Under the pieces are notes generated by a model, which did not search any database, was not told the DNA's origin, and saw only the letters and a program-made list of their open reading frames with translations. A DNA stretch of 64,000 nucleotides, taken from assembly GCA_030522415.1 (NCBI GenBank), contig CM060125.1:3282901-3346900 (forward strand), given 5' to 3'. A program made the translations under genes and the position numbers. Shown one piece after another: positions 46,114 to 57,384 of the stretch (position 1 is the first letter of the stretch; every line of letters starts with the position of its first letter). This DNA comes from Channallabes apus (taxonomy: Eukaryota; Chordata; Actinopteri; Siluriformes; Clariidae).

Positions 46114-47250
46114 CTTGTGTGTCGTGAGACATATCCAGCCAGTATAGATCTGTGAAGAATATGAACTCAGGAAGTGATTTTTTTTACATTGAAGGACTAT
46201 TTTAGCCAAAGTATTCAATCTATAATCATTCTAAAATGTAGTCAATCAGTAAGGCCATGTTTCCTGTCTGCTGTAATGGCACTGACTGCTTATCTAAGAG
46301 CTTATTTTCATTTTATGAACTTGTTCTGAGACAAACAAGTGATTAACTACAATACCAACATAAAAGCAAACATCAAACATGCCTTGACTAATCAACTTCA
46401 TTTCAGGAAAAATGTGACCGTTTTGTTTACACCAACTGGTGCAATAATGACCTCTAACATCTGGATAAATTATCCGTCCATGTTTTTGAGTTTATGCAAT
46501 ATACAAATATGGAATATGTCTAAGAGTTTGTGGAATGAAGGTCAGTTTGCTGCTACCCTTTACGAGGGCTTGAGCATCTCCATGGACTGTTCATTCAGAC
46601 CGTTTACTGGGATGTGTGGGTTTACTGAATGATAGAAGTAGCTTTAATATAAAAGCGCACATATAGAATAATGAAGAATAGTCATTTAGGTTTGAATAAT
46701 AAAGATATTTTTTTTCTGTTACACTGGAAGATGTTTGTGTAAACCTTTAGCTTTTAGATTCAAGCAAAGATCAAATCTGTCAATATGCAAAGAAAAAAAT
46801 TATAATGTTAAAATATCCAGTGTCTATAATGAATTGTTGTATGTTTGTTCGTGTAATCCAAAGGGCTTCTGAACCAATCAGGACTACAGCTGTTCTTTCT
46901 TATGCAGTGTTTTAAGATTTAAATAATGGCATGGAAATGGCAGCTTGGGTCTGTGTGGTGTGATTTTGTTATTTAATTCAAAAGATGATTTCCCATCATC
47001 ATAAAGTGCAAGCTATGAGTTTTAAGCATTAACCTACAGTATCATCCCTGTCACATAGAGGCAGTGTTTTAAGTCACTGTTTTGCCATTTTATCAGGATT
47101 TTGTTCCTTTGTTTGATTGACTGTTAGATTATTGTTTTTATGCACACCTCACCTTGTAACATAGTTTTGTTGATGTTTTGGGATGTTCTGTTAAATGCTT
47201 TTTAGTATTTTAATTCACTGCTGTCGAATAAAGAATTGTATTTATAAAGT
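46114..47250 (+). other. ppp1r3b: ppp1r3b 3' UTR
   Basis: AT-rich sequence after the stop with two canonical AATAAA signals, at 46698-46703 and 47227-47232, suggesting alternative polyadenylation sites. The exact end is not determined. Confidence 0.6.
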
Positions 47251-47599
47251 AATTAGTCCAAGAGGTAATCATTAAAGAAATGTTTTAAGGGAAAGTCCTG
47301 TGTGACATCACTGAACAACTGGCTAAGGTTTAAGATTTATATTTATGGATTATCTTTTAAATTAAACCCCACCCAAATGAGATTTAAATAATGACATGGA
47401 AATGCAGCCATGCTACAAGCACTGGACGTAAAACACCTGTTTGTCACATTGTATGTGTAAAAATAAAAGGCATTCAGCTCTGACGTGCTTAAAGTTTTGA
47501 GATGCAACTTCGTCACTTCGTCACCTCTCATTATTGAAATATACATTTTTTTTCTTTGTAAAATGGATTTAGTTTGACAAAGGGGAAAAAAAATACATT

Positions 47600-47619
47600 A
47601 AAAAAAAAAAATATATATA

Positions 47620-47662
<43 letters not shown>
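47600..47662. repeat. (TA)n microsatellite
   Basis: A long alternating TA run flanked by poly-A and a short (TG)n. Confidence 0.9.
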
Positions 47663-47669
<7 letters not shown>

Positions 47670-47828
47670 AAAAAAATTTTTCCAAGTGATCAAAACAAAA
47701 AATACATGCACATGTCTCAGCTGACTGAAAACGCTTGAGACAACAAGAAATCTGGCTGTTTTATAGATGAAATATGTTGGATTTAACTGTTGCTACTGAA
47801 TTCTAATAAACTGTTGATTCGATTAGAC

Positions 47829-48378
47829 CAGTGGTTCTCAAACTTTTTCTGTCATTCCCCACTTAAGGGGGTGAGGGAATTTTCAAGCCCCACTTGTCAA
47901 CAAAATAATAATGAAATCAGCCAAGTTTACTGTTTATTGAAATATCAATTTCTAAGCCAATAAGATCAAACAACACCAAGTTAAAACCAGATAAAATACA
48001 CATGCAATTGTTATAAAAGGCTTATGTTGTCATATCATTGCATAATTTACCTCATGTTTATTAGCTGCTCAGCAATCGTTTGTAGTTTTTTTGCACTGGC
48101 CAATTCTGTATGCAACTTTGAATGAAGCCATTTGTGCTTTGCTGTCCACTGATTCAGATGTTACCATGCGATTCTCCTGCTGTCTGTATTCTGCCAGCTT
48201 TCTTTGAAAGAAGTCGAGTGGCTTATTAACGTGGCTGAGTGTGTTGTCTCTAAGTGTCTTCCTAGTTTGTTGGGTCTCATGCGGTCTGCTGCCAGCGGTA
48301 TAAGACACAAAACACACACGAGTCTCTCTTCTGCCCCCACCATCCCCACCATGAATCCAAACTCGAGATAGGCTTCAT
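47829..48378 (-). mobile_element. Buster/ZBED5-like hAT relic
   Basis: The outer end CAGTGGTTCTCAAACTTTTT (47829) is a typical hAT terminus. The minus strand encodes, in broken frames, an N-terminal transposase piece with a zinc-finger-like block (CVLC ... GRHLETTH, about 48240-48320), then KPLDFFQRKLAEYRQQENRM and ASFKVAYRIGQCKK (about 48090-48220), as in ZBED5/FAM200/SCAND3-related transposases. The frame shift between the two blocks and the lack of a catalytic core make it a pseudogene. It ends abruptly where the next hAT starts. Confidence 0.75.
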
Positions 48379-48990
48379 TAGGGATGGGTGATATAACCAA
48401 AATCTTCTATCACGGTAGAAGCAATTTTCTACCTCGATAACGATATACATCACAATATAGCAATTTGTATCTGAAAATACATAAATAAAAATGAAAACAC
48501 AAAGAAACTGTTTTACATAATGTAATTTTATTTAAACTGTGAATTGCTGAGGTTTGCCGCCTTTTTTTACTTTGGCCATATTCGTTTGGATATCAGATGA
48601 TAGAAAAGGTTTGATGTGTTTCCACCACTTGTTGCACTTGTGTACCTTCCAGATCACGTTCATCTCATTCATATCACTTTTCTTATACCCAAACCAATTC
48701 CACACCACAGACGAGGCAGCTTTTTTCTTTACAATCTCCTTGTTGTTGGTTTCGTCACATGTAAGCAAACTCACTGCTGCTGCACCGTCTTCTTCCATTG
48801 TCGAAGTGTATGTGAAGCCAAACACATCAAACGTGGGAGGAAACCGTGTCACCCGATTGAACCGAATATCTGCACAAATACAGCGCAGCGCGACTATCTG
48901 GATAGCGCTGTGATGATCTGGTTTATTCGCGCAGCGCCGCTTGAATCACAAACCTGCGTGACCCACTGTGTTTTTCATTTAAAAACCATT
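48379..48990 (-). mobile_element. second hAT relic with BED-type transposase N-terminus
   Basis: It starts TAGGGATGGGTGATATAACC at 48379. The minus strand at 48532-48852 reads MEEDGAAAVSLLTCDETNNK and then ASSVVWNWFGYKKSDMNEMN, the start of a ZBED/BED-finger hAT transposase. The finger cysteines are degraded. The right end is not defined. Confidence 0.65.
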
Positions 48991-49339
48991 TAAAATGTCA
49001 GGGTGCACATAATATACTGTATAAATGTTCGTCCACTCGTTCTTGTTATTATAGTTATGACGACAATTATGGCTTTTATTTTGAAAAGAAACTACTGGAT
49101 TGTAATGGGTCCCTTCAAGCAAGCTCTGTGGTGCAGGGGGTATTTAATTAATTTATTTTAAAAAATGTTTTATGGAACAAGGTAATTAAAGCATGTTTTG
49201 TTAAATATTTGTGTTACCTGATAACTTATTAAAATATTTGTAAAGATTTAAAACTACTACTATTAATAATCATAGTAATTATTATCATCATCTCTGTTAT
49301 AGCAAAAGTTATTTAGGACTTATAGTTTGAAAAAAAAAA

Positions 49340-49591
49340 AAGGCACTTCCGGTTATTAATGGCTCCTCTGGCGCGAGCGCTCTGTCAGAAATACTTGGCA
49401 TCTCTTTCACTCTCCGCAGCGTTACGGTATTAGTTTTAACTGAGGTACAGATACAGCACACAACATATAAAATAGTGCTGAAACATATGTATAGTGTGTT
49501 ATAAACGGTTACGTGGAAAGAGTCATAACTTGTTTGTCAGGAGAAGGCGCGAGCCGGAGTCATGTTCCCGCGTTGACGAAATAAAGCGGTG
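49340..49591 (+). promoter_or_regulatory. eri1: eri1 promoter region and 5' UTR
   Basis: Contains an ETS-type CACTTCCGG motif at about 49344 followed by a CpG-containing stretch (GGCGCGAGCGCTCTG) and no TATA box. A four-codon upstream ORF (ATG at 49562, TGA at 49574-49576) ends 15 nt before the main ATG. Confidence 0.5.
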
Positions 49592-49663
49592 ATGGAGGAA
49601 AAGAGTGAAGAAATCGGGATAACGGAGTGTGTGAGCGGGCAGGAGGACAGCGGCCAGGCTAAA
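49592..49663 (+). CDS. eri1: eri1 coding exon 1
   Basis: 24 codons (MEEKSEEIGITECVSGQEDS then GQAK), acidic and poorly conserved. The ATG has G at +4 and G at -3. The donor is AAA|GTGAGC. Confidence 0.85.
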
Positions 49664-52133
49664 GTGAGCACCTGTTCCAAACAACTATCCATTATATCAT
49701 CATCATTATTGTTGACTAATAACCGGTGTTCCAACGTATACTGCAATAGTGACGTCACCTGTCTCAACACCACGTGACTCACTCTCAACGTTCAACTAAT
49801 AGTCACACTTTTTTTCTGTAGTCAGCCAAAAAAACATTATTTTTTACTTCAGAAAGAGAAAAACCTCTTCATACTGAATGTATTGCTAATTTGATATATA
49901 TGTTATAACATAATAATAGTATTAATATTATATAAATTTAATATACATCATACTATTTTTCTTTTTTATGAAGTGTGTATAATTGTTTTTTTGACCGACT
50001 CCACTGTGTGTTCTGACACCTTTTCTATTACAACTAGCATTAAACATTTTCATCAATTGGTTCACCGGTTTTCCTTCCTTGGATCAATTTTGGTAGGCCC
50101 TGACCACTGCAGCTTGGGAACATCAAAGAACTTCTTTGAAGATCTGAAGCTCTGACCCAAGTGTCTATTATTACAATGTGGCCCTTCTCAAAGTAGCTAC
50201 ATTTTCTTTATTTTTTCATTTAAGTTTTTTTTTTATTGTAAATATAAATAGGTTACACATTCATACATACATGTTATACTATTCTTTTTTTCTCCCCCTC
50301 GTCCACCCCACGAAAGATGACACATGAAACAAAAGAATAGTAAACAAAGAGGATTGTTATTACAGATTGTATCTGCATCAATTTTTTTTCTCCAAAGTGG
50401 CTCATAAATGGTTGCCAAGCATTATAACATTTCTGAGTTGATTGATCCCTTTATGGAATAGCAGATGAATTTTTAGATGAATAAAATTCGAGACCACCTT
50501 AATCCAGTGAGCACCCACTGGAGACAACAACAACTTCCAATTAAACAGGATCAGTCGCCTAGCGAGAACGGAACTAAAACCTAAAAAGCATATTGGCCTG
50601 GGCATCATTCAAGCGAGCACCACTTGAGTCAAGACCAAAAAGTGCAATACATGGGGATGGTTCTAATGATACTTGGCATATTTTTGACAAATGATTAAAG
50701 ATAAAACTACAAAAAATATATAACGTTGCGCATGGCCAGATTTTATGCAGTAGCGTAATTGGTTCCTGCTTACATCAGTCACAAATGAAATCAAAGTCCT
50801 CTCTTATCTGTGTTTGAGGCAAACACTTGTTTCTGTCTGCATGCGTATATATGTAGGTGTGTGTGTAATATTTCAGGTTGAAGCCCACATCCATGTCTGC
50901 CTGTCCTTCTGTATGGCAAAGCTCTGCATAACTTATTAATACAAAAAAATCAAATTAATATAACCTCAAAATGGTGTAAAGTTCAGTCTCTTATATAAGA
51001 TGCATAATATAAGGTTATAAATAATTTCAAATCTCCTTAGTTATTTCCTTTGCTTGATGCAGGACAGAGGCAGTGTATCTGTCACAGGAAACAACTAAAG
51101 AGAATTAAAATTATTTATAACTTTATATTATATATCTTATGATAGAAGAGACTCAATCTTACAAAATGTTAAGGTTGTGTTAATAAGTTGTATTAAGACT
51201 GATGATTTCTTACACAGCTTGCTTTTTTTTAGTCAGAACAGAACAACAGCTCATGTAAAGAAACAGGACGTGCAGATTTCAGTGATCCGGTGTATAAAGA
51301 GATCTCTCTGGCTAACGGCGCCATTAACCGCATGAACAGAGACGAACTGTGCGCTAAATGTGCTGACCTCAAACTGGACACCAGGTAAGATTGGTATTTC
51401 AACATGATTAAATCTATCGGTAATGTGTACACTGGATTTCTGGATGCTGCATGTTATTAAGTACATTTTGCAGAATGGCCAATACAAGCACTGAATTGTG
51501 TACAGCAGTAATTTTCCTCCTTCCTAAAGAACATATCATAAATCATTTTTAGTGTCTCATTACACCAGTTCTTTATACCACTGCGACTTTAACTGCTGAA
51601 CACAGAATGATTTTGTTTAAAATAAACAAATAAAATCATACAAACTTTAATGTATGTCTGTTCGTGATTTTGTTAGGGGGGTGAATGATGTCCTGAGAAA
51701 GCGTCTTAAGAACTACTATAAGAAGCAGAAGCTGAAGCAGTCAGCGACAGTCGGCTCTGACGACTTGTATTACGACTACATCTGTGTGGTGGACTTCGAG
51801 GCTACATGTGAAGAGAATAACCCATATCGGTTCCTCCATGAGATCATTGAGTTCCCCGTGGTCCTGATCGACACACACACTTTGGAGATTGTGAGTTGGT
51901 GAGAGAAGATGCTCACATAGTTGTGAGTCATGGAGATTGCATTTTGGAGGAATAACATTAAGATATATATATATAAAAAATATCTTAATAGATGATGAAA
52001 TAGACAGAAAAGTCATGCTGTTTAAAATTTAAATGTATTTCTTGTACATGTATGTTGTTAAATAACACACAGTAACTATGTAGGATTATGTTAAACTGAC
52101 TTGTCTAAAGGTTGTAAAACTGACATGTTTTTA

Positions 52134-52183
<50 letters not shown>

Positions 52184-55100
52184 GTACAGTGGTGTGAAAA
52201 ACTATTTGCCCCCTTCCTGATTTCTTATTCTTTTGCATGTTTGTCACACATAAATGTTTCTGCTCATCAAAAACCGTTAACTATTAGTCAAAGATAACAT
52301 AATTGAACACAAAATGCAGTTTTTAAATGAAGGTTTACGTTATTAAGGGAGGAAAAAAAACGCCAAATCTACATGGCCCTGTGTGAAAAAGTGATTGCCC
52401 CCCTTGTTAAAAAATTACTTAACTGTGGTTTATCACACCTGAGTTCAATTTCTGTAGTCACCCCCAGGCCTGATTACTGCCACACCTGTTTCAATCAAGA
52501 AATCACTTAAATAGGAGCTACCTGACACAGAGAAGTAGACCAAAAGCACCTCAAAAGCTAGACATCATGCCAAGATCCAAAGAAATTCAGGAACAAATGA
52601 GAACAAAAGTAATTGAGATCTATCAGTCTGGTAAAGGTTATAAAGCCATTTCTAAAGCTTTGGGACTCCAGCGAACCACAGTGAGAGCCATTATCCACAA
52701 ATGGCAAAAACATGGAACAGTGGTGAACCTTCCCAGGAGTGGCCGGCCGACCAAAATTACCCCAAGAGCGCAGAGACAACTCATCCGAGAGGCCACAAAA
52801 GACCCCAGGACAACATCTAAAGAACTGCAGGCCTCACTTGCCTCAATTAAGGTCAGTGTTCATGACTCCACCATAAGAAAGAGACTGGGCAAAAACGGCC
52901 TGCATGGCAGATTTCCAAGGTGCAAACCACTTTTAAGCAAAAAGAACATTAAGGCTCGTCTCAATTTTGCTTAAAAACATCTCAATGATTGCCAAGACTT
53001 TTGGGAAAATACCTTGTGGACCGACGAGACAAAAGTTGAACTTTTTGGAAGGTGTGTGTCCCGTTACATCTGGCGTAAAAGTAACACAGCATTTCAGAAA
53101 AAGAACATCATACCAACAGTAAAATATGGTGGTGGTAGTGTGATGGTCTGGGGTTGTTTTGCTGCTTCAGGACCTGGAAGGCTTGCTGTGATAGATGGAA
53201 CCATGAATTCTACTGTCTACCAAAAAATCCTGAAGGAGAATGTCCGGCCATCTGTTCGTCAACTCAAGCTGAAGCGATCTTGGGTGTTGCAGCAGGACAA
53301 TGACCCAAAACACACCAGCAAATCCACCTCTGAATGGCTGAAGAAAAACAAAATGAAGACTTTGGAGTGGCCTAGTCAAAGTCCTGACCTGAATCCTATT
53401 GAGATGTTGTGGCATGACCTTAAAAAGGCGCTTCATGCTAGAAAACCCTCAAATAAAGCTGAATTACAAGAATATGAGTGGGCCAAAATTCCTCCAGAGC
53501 GCTGTAAATGACTCGTTGCAAGTTATCGAAACGCTTGATTGCAGTTATTGCTGCTAAGGGTGGCCCAACCAGTTATTAGGTTCAGGGGGCAATTACTTTT
53601 TCACACAGGGCCATGTAGGTTTGGATTTTTTTTCTCCCTAAATAATAAAACCCCTCATTTAAAAACTGCATTTTGTGTTTACTTGTGTTATCTTTGACTA
53701 ATAGTTAAATGTGTTTGATGATCAGAAACATTTTGTGTGATAAACATGTAAAAGAATAAGAAATCAGGAGGGGGGCAAATAGTTTTTCACACCACTGTAT
53801 GTATATAACATGTATATATTTAGCCTTTATACATTTAGCCATTTTGGTCTGAAAGTATTTGGATAGTGACAGTTTTTGTGTTTTTGTTTCTGTACATGAA
53901 TTAAGATTTAATTTAAGGGCTTACACACACAAAAATATTGCATTATAACTATTTAACTTAACATATTAACAATAGTCATCATTATTTACAATTTATTGGG
54001 TGTACAGAGGCAAAAATACACTGCGCCACTGTCCAAATGCTTATAAACCTGACTGTGTATGGCGTTATTGGAATTTATTGATCCCCAAAGTGAAATTAAT
54101 TTCTCTAAGGCCTTTATTGATTTTCTTTGTTTGTTCAGGATTTTTGTGACTTTCTATTTGGATAGTTCCCATCCAGACACCACAAGAAAAGCAAAGCGCT
54201 GCATCTCAGTAACTGGTTTATGGAATGTTCTTCGACGTCGTGTTTTCCATGTGATTGCAGGTCGATTCATTTCAGCAATATGTGAAGCCGCAGCTGAATC
54301 CGCAGCTCTCTGATTTCTGTGTGGAACTAACAGGAATAACACAGGTACTTGGGTGGGAAATTCAGTACTTACTCTGAACAGCATGGGACTGAGTTTCGCA
54401 TTAGAATCCCAACGCATGACTTTCCCTGTTTCAGAAAATGGTGGACGAGGCTGATACGTTTCCTCACGTTCTTCGCCGAGTGGTTGCCTGGATGCAGGAG
54501 AAAGAGCTGGGGACCAAGTACAAATATACTCTGCTAACAGATGGGTAAGGACGAAATTCCACACTCTGTATTTATTACTGCAATTTATTTCATAGGATGA
54601 GGCCGATCAGTAACTGGATGTGGTGCTAGTTTTATTTAATGTTTCAATTTAATGCTTAGCTAAGCTAATCCTTACATTTTGTAGGGTGCCAATAATTCTG
54701 AGCTCTGTTCAAATTGCGATTGGTTAGTGATTTATTGAAACTGATGAATTCTGGGCATGTGGCCTAAATCATGTGCTACTCCTTTACATACAGTATAACA
54801 AGTGTGTCTCAAAATCAGAGGCTTATAAATACTTTCAAGAGCTTGTTTATATAAATCAATATATATAAACTGTAATGTGTCACTGTAATGAGAGAGGTGT
54901 GAAAAAAGATGATGTTTGTTACTGTAGTTGAGATGGTGTGTATGATGCAGGTCCTGCGATGTATATAACCATCACTGATGTTACAGACTGACCGTTATCT
55001 CCCTTCTGGATAAAAGGTATTATAATGCTTGTAAGCTGTTTTTTTCCCATAGGTCTTGGGATATGAGTAAATTCCTTCACACACAATGCCGACTGAGTCG

Positions 55101-55527
55101 ACTTCGATATCCTCAGTTTGCCAGAAACTGGATTAATATCAGAAAGTCCTATGGAAACTATTACAAGGTATTACAAATGAATATTAAACTAAATAATGTT
55201 AATAAATTGCAGTACTTGCACACTTTTTTTTTTTTTTTGTTAATATTTCCATAGCGAGCACCTCACATTGTGTGTGTGCCTTAGGTGACTCGGACCCAGA
55301 CGAGGCTGAACTGCATGCTGGAGAATCTTGGCATGCAGTATGAGGGCCGGCTGCACTGCGGTCTCGATGACTCGCGCAACATTGCTCGCGTGGCCATCCA
55401 CATGCTGAAGGATGGCTGTCGGCTGCGTGTGAACGAGCGTCTGCATGAAGGGCACCTGCAGAACGTATCCAATACTGTGGTGTTAGAAGGCGCTCCACCT
55501 CCACAGTACCCCAAAAGCAGAGACTAA
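49592..55527 (+). CDS. eri1: exoribonuclease 1 (3'hExo/ERI-1), seven coding exons
   Basis: A DEDDh 3'-5' exoribonuclease that trims histone-mRNA stem-loops and the 5.8S rRNA 3' end and degrades siRNA duplexes. Joined exons: 49592-49663, 51233-51384, 51677-51890, 54261-54344, 54435-54544, 55056-55167, 55285-55527. They total 987 nt and encode 328 aa. All junctions are GT/AG and all phases agree. A SAP domain lies at about residues 42-90 (YKEISLANGAINRMNRDELC, then LRKRLKNYYKKQKL). Catalytic residues: D114 and E116 in VVDFEATCEE, D210 in LLTDGSWDMSKF, and H272 with D277 in LHCGLDDSRNIARVA. All the DEDDh residues are present, so the enzyme should be active. It is slightly shorter than the human protein, mainly at the N-terminus. 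Confidence 0.97.
50870..51189. repeat. foldback repeat in eri1 intron 1
   Basis: The arm at 50930-51049 and the reverse complement of 51086-51189 share AACTTATTAA, a GTCTCTT block, ATAATATAAGGTTATAAATA and TTAGTTATTTCCT, with scattered differences. The left flank 50870-50950 repeats the sequence at 33546-33640. It may be a MITE. Confidence 0.7.
51233..51384 (+). CDS. eri1: eri1 coding exon 2 (SAP domain)
   Basis: The acceptor TTTTTTTTAG ends at 51232 and the donor ACCAG|GTAAGA starts at 51385. It encodes most of the SAP domain used for histone stem-loop RNA binding. An inverted repeat (50930-51189) ends about 40 nt upstream. Confidence 0.92.
51677..51890 (+). CDS. eri1: eri1 coding exon 3 (ExoI motif)
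   Basis: Completes the SAP domain and carries ExoI (VVDFEATCEE). The acceptor TTTTGTTAG ends at 51676. The donor ATT|GTGAGT follows THTLEI. Confidence 0.95.
52187..53797 (+). mobile_element. Tc1-like transposon, 1611 bp
   Basis: It begins CAGTGGTGTGAAAAACTATT, ends with the reverse complement, and is flanked by TA (52185-52186 and 53798-53799). The inverted repeats are long, about 215 bp, with a second conserved block at their inner ends (GGCCCTGTGTGAAAAAGTGA at about 52375 and its reverse complement near 53587-53612). This is the IR/DR layout of fish Tc1 elements. It lies in sense in eri1 intron 3. Confidence 0.95.
52567..53579 (+). pseudogene. Tc1 transposase with premature stop and frameshift
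   Basis: The N-terminal paired-like domain has MPRSKEIQEQMRTKVIEIYQ and the GRPTKIT GRPR-like hook. The catalytic domain has the WTDETKVELF aspartate, the QQDNDPKHTS aspartate and the DLNPIE glutamate, with 34 residues between the last two (DD34E). An in-frame TAA at 52972-52974 splits the frame after RLNFA; the frame then continues in register. Near 53508 a second stop and a one-base shift disrupt the C-terminus (the closing AAKGGPTSY is out of frame). It is inactive but recent-looking. Confidence 0.92.
53813..54060. mobile_element. Tc1-type MITE remnant
   Basis: The ends GTCTGAAAGTATTTGGATAG and CACTGTCCAAATGCTTATAA resemble known fish Tc1/mariner MITE termini. Degenerate; limits approximate. 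Confidence 0.45.
54261..54344 (+). CDS. eri1: eri1 coding exon 4
   Basis: 84 nt, phase 0 on both sides, encoding VDSFQQYVKPQLNPQLSDFC and VELTGITQ. The acceptor GATTGCAG ends at 54260 and the donor ACAG|GTACTT starts at 54345. Confidence 0.95.
54435..54544 (+). CDS. eri1: eri1 coding exon 5 (ExoII aspartate)
   Basis: Encodes KMVDEADTFPHVLRRVVAWM through YTLLTD and splits the following Gly codon. D210 is the ExoII metal ligand. The acceptor GTTTCAG ends at 54434; the donor is GG|GTAAGG. Confidence 0.95.
55056..55167 (+). CDS. eri1: eri1 coding exon 6
   Basis: Encodes SWDMSKFLHTQCRLSRLRYP, then FARNWINIRKSYGNYYK. The acceptor TTCCCATAG ends at 55055; the donor is ACAAG|GTATTA. Confidence 0.95.
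55285..55527 (+). CDS. eri1: eri1 coding exon 7 (ExoIII) and stop
   Basis: Encodes VTRTQTRLNCMLENLGMQYE, the ExoIII block LHCGLDDSRNIARVA with the catalytic His, and the C-terminus ending PPPQYPKSRD. The stop TAA is at 55525-55527. Confidence 0.95.
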   Translation: MTRTQTRLNCMLENLGMQYEGRLHCGLDDSRNIARVAIHMLKDGCRLRVNERLHEGHLQNVSNTVVLEGAPPPQYPKSRD

Positions 55528-55860
55528 CTCTGTAGCGTTTTTGCTTTCTTTCCACATCAGTGAGCAGGAGATCAAATGAGTGTCAGAGTGGACCTTTTTT
55601 AAAAAAAAAAAAAATTTATCTAATGTATTTGTGTGATTTCTTTACTGCCAGTTAGTCATATTAATAATAACAGCCAGAACAAATCTTCTGTCTGTGTCTA
55701 TACTATGTGTAATTTCACACAAACATGTTTCACAAAAAGGTCTTTGTTTTGTAATTTACTTCTTCGAAGTCATTCTTTATGCTTCAGGAGTAAAGAATAT
55801 TCAGTGATTATAAAAAGTTCATGATTTTTACATAATAAAGTGCCGTTTCTGATTATTATT
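55528..55860 (+). other. eri1: eri1 3' UTR
   Basis: AT-rich, with AATAAA at 55834-55839 about 310 nt after the stop. Confidence 0.6.
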
Positions 55861-57384
55861 ATTATTATTATTACTATTTCTTTTTATTAACAATTTGACA
55901 AAATAAATTCATGCATTCAATTTCCTCTTCTTCCCCCCATATATCCCAGACTTTGACTTTAAGTCTGATACAGCCAACAAGTCATGGAATGAATGATAGC
56001 CCCCAGTTTAACAGTGTGTAATCTGCATGGAGATGACTCCATGTCATGGTGATGATTTGTAAAGATGTTCAACATCTCAAAGACCTTCTGATGTGGTTTC
56101 TGACTCACTGTGACACTCATACCTATAAACATGGGACAAAGTCACCGAGACAAAAGTGGTCGAAGCTCCATCCATTGTTTTTCCTTAGCACATGCTTAAG
56201 AGACGCATCATATTCAGCTGTGGATGAGACTTAAAGTTAAAGGTGGAACAGTGTATTTAAACTTATTTGCATAAAAGTAAAGCTCACATTTTTAAACTGA
56301 ATTGCAGTACGGATTTGATTAAACGTACATGTACAAAGGGGTTTTACTAAGCCAGGGATGTTTCAAAGAAAGTGTGTGATTTAGAGGTACAGTTTGTACA
56401 GTGTTAAACTGTCAGCTATAGTTCCCTGCATTTGGTTTGTAGCTCTGGACTATTTAAAAAAAATGCAGACTTTGCAGTTCAACATTTAGTAGTAGTGTTA
56501 GCTGTGTTAATTAAACTACTTTTGTCTGGTTGTTTAGGCTCCAGGCATATTCCAACTGGAAAGATATATATATTATTTTATATGCTGGAAATAAAGTGTG
56601 CATCATCATGACACAACTGGTAAATTCACATTGATGTGCAAGTATGCTCATGTTTATGTCAACTGCCCTGCATCCAGTGTTTGTTTAATCTCAAAGTTTT
56701 ACTCAAGTCCACTCTTGTCCAGCAGATGGTGCTGATGCGCTTATTAATTTTTAAGTTGCCTGCACTCCTATAAACCTTTGTGGCATTTCATGCTCATGCA
56801 GAGAGGATTTTATAAATCATGTTAGAACTTTATAGACCATGTTATTGTTCATTTATTTTCTGCTCTATCACATGCTCACATTGTGTGTGTCATGGTGCAT
56901 TGCTGCAGCTGTGGAAGGTCCTGTTCTCCTCCCAGGTCTGCTCACACTGATGCAGTCTTTATTTTTCAACAGAAGAGGATGTGTTTACATTTACTGTCTG
57001 GTTCCTCTAAAGGTTTCTTGCTTATGCCAGTTCAGGGGGATTTTCTCTTCACTTACTCATGACCGATCTAAATCTACATCCTGATTCCTGCAAACCTGCT
57101 TTGTTTCATGATTATTTTAGTTTAAAACTTGGAACAAACCCAAAACCAGCCTACAGTCTGTCAGGGAAAAGTGCTGTAGGTGGACGGTAGGGCCAATTTT
57201 AGTCCCAAAAGGGATCTTGTTACTTTCTTAAAATTATAATATAATATATGACATGTGACTGTACCTTATACCCTTTTGGAGACAGTAACCTGTATGTCAT
57301 TCAATGATATTAACTACGTAGATTCTGCTTTTTAAAGATGCTGAATATTGGATTGTGTATACATAATATATACTTGTACATAAT

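Larger units (their letters stand above)
51891..54260 (+). other. eri1: eri1 intron 3
   Basis: About 2.4 kb, nearly all explained by a (TA)n tract (about 52135-52178), the Tc1 transposon at 52187-53797 and a Tc1-type remnant at 53813-54060. Confidence 0.85.

Noticed and set aside
46339..46632. A 97-codon open frame after ppp1r3b
   Set aside because: It lies in the ppp1r3b 3' UTR before its polyadenylation signals, with no domain or conservation that I recognise.
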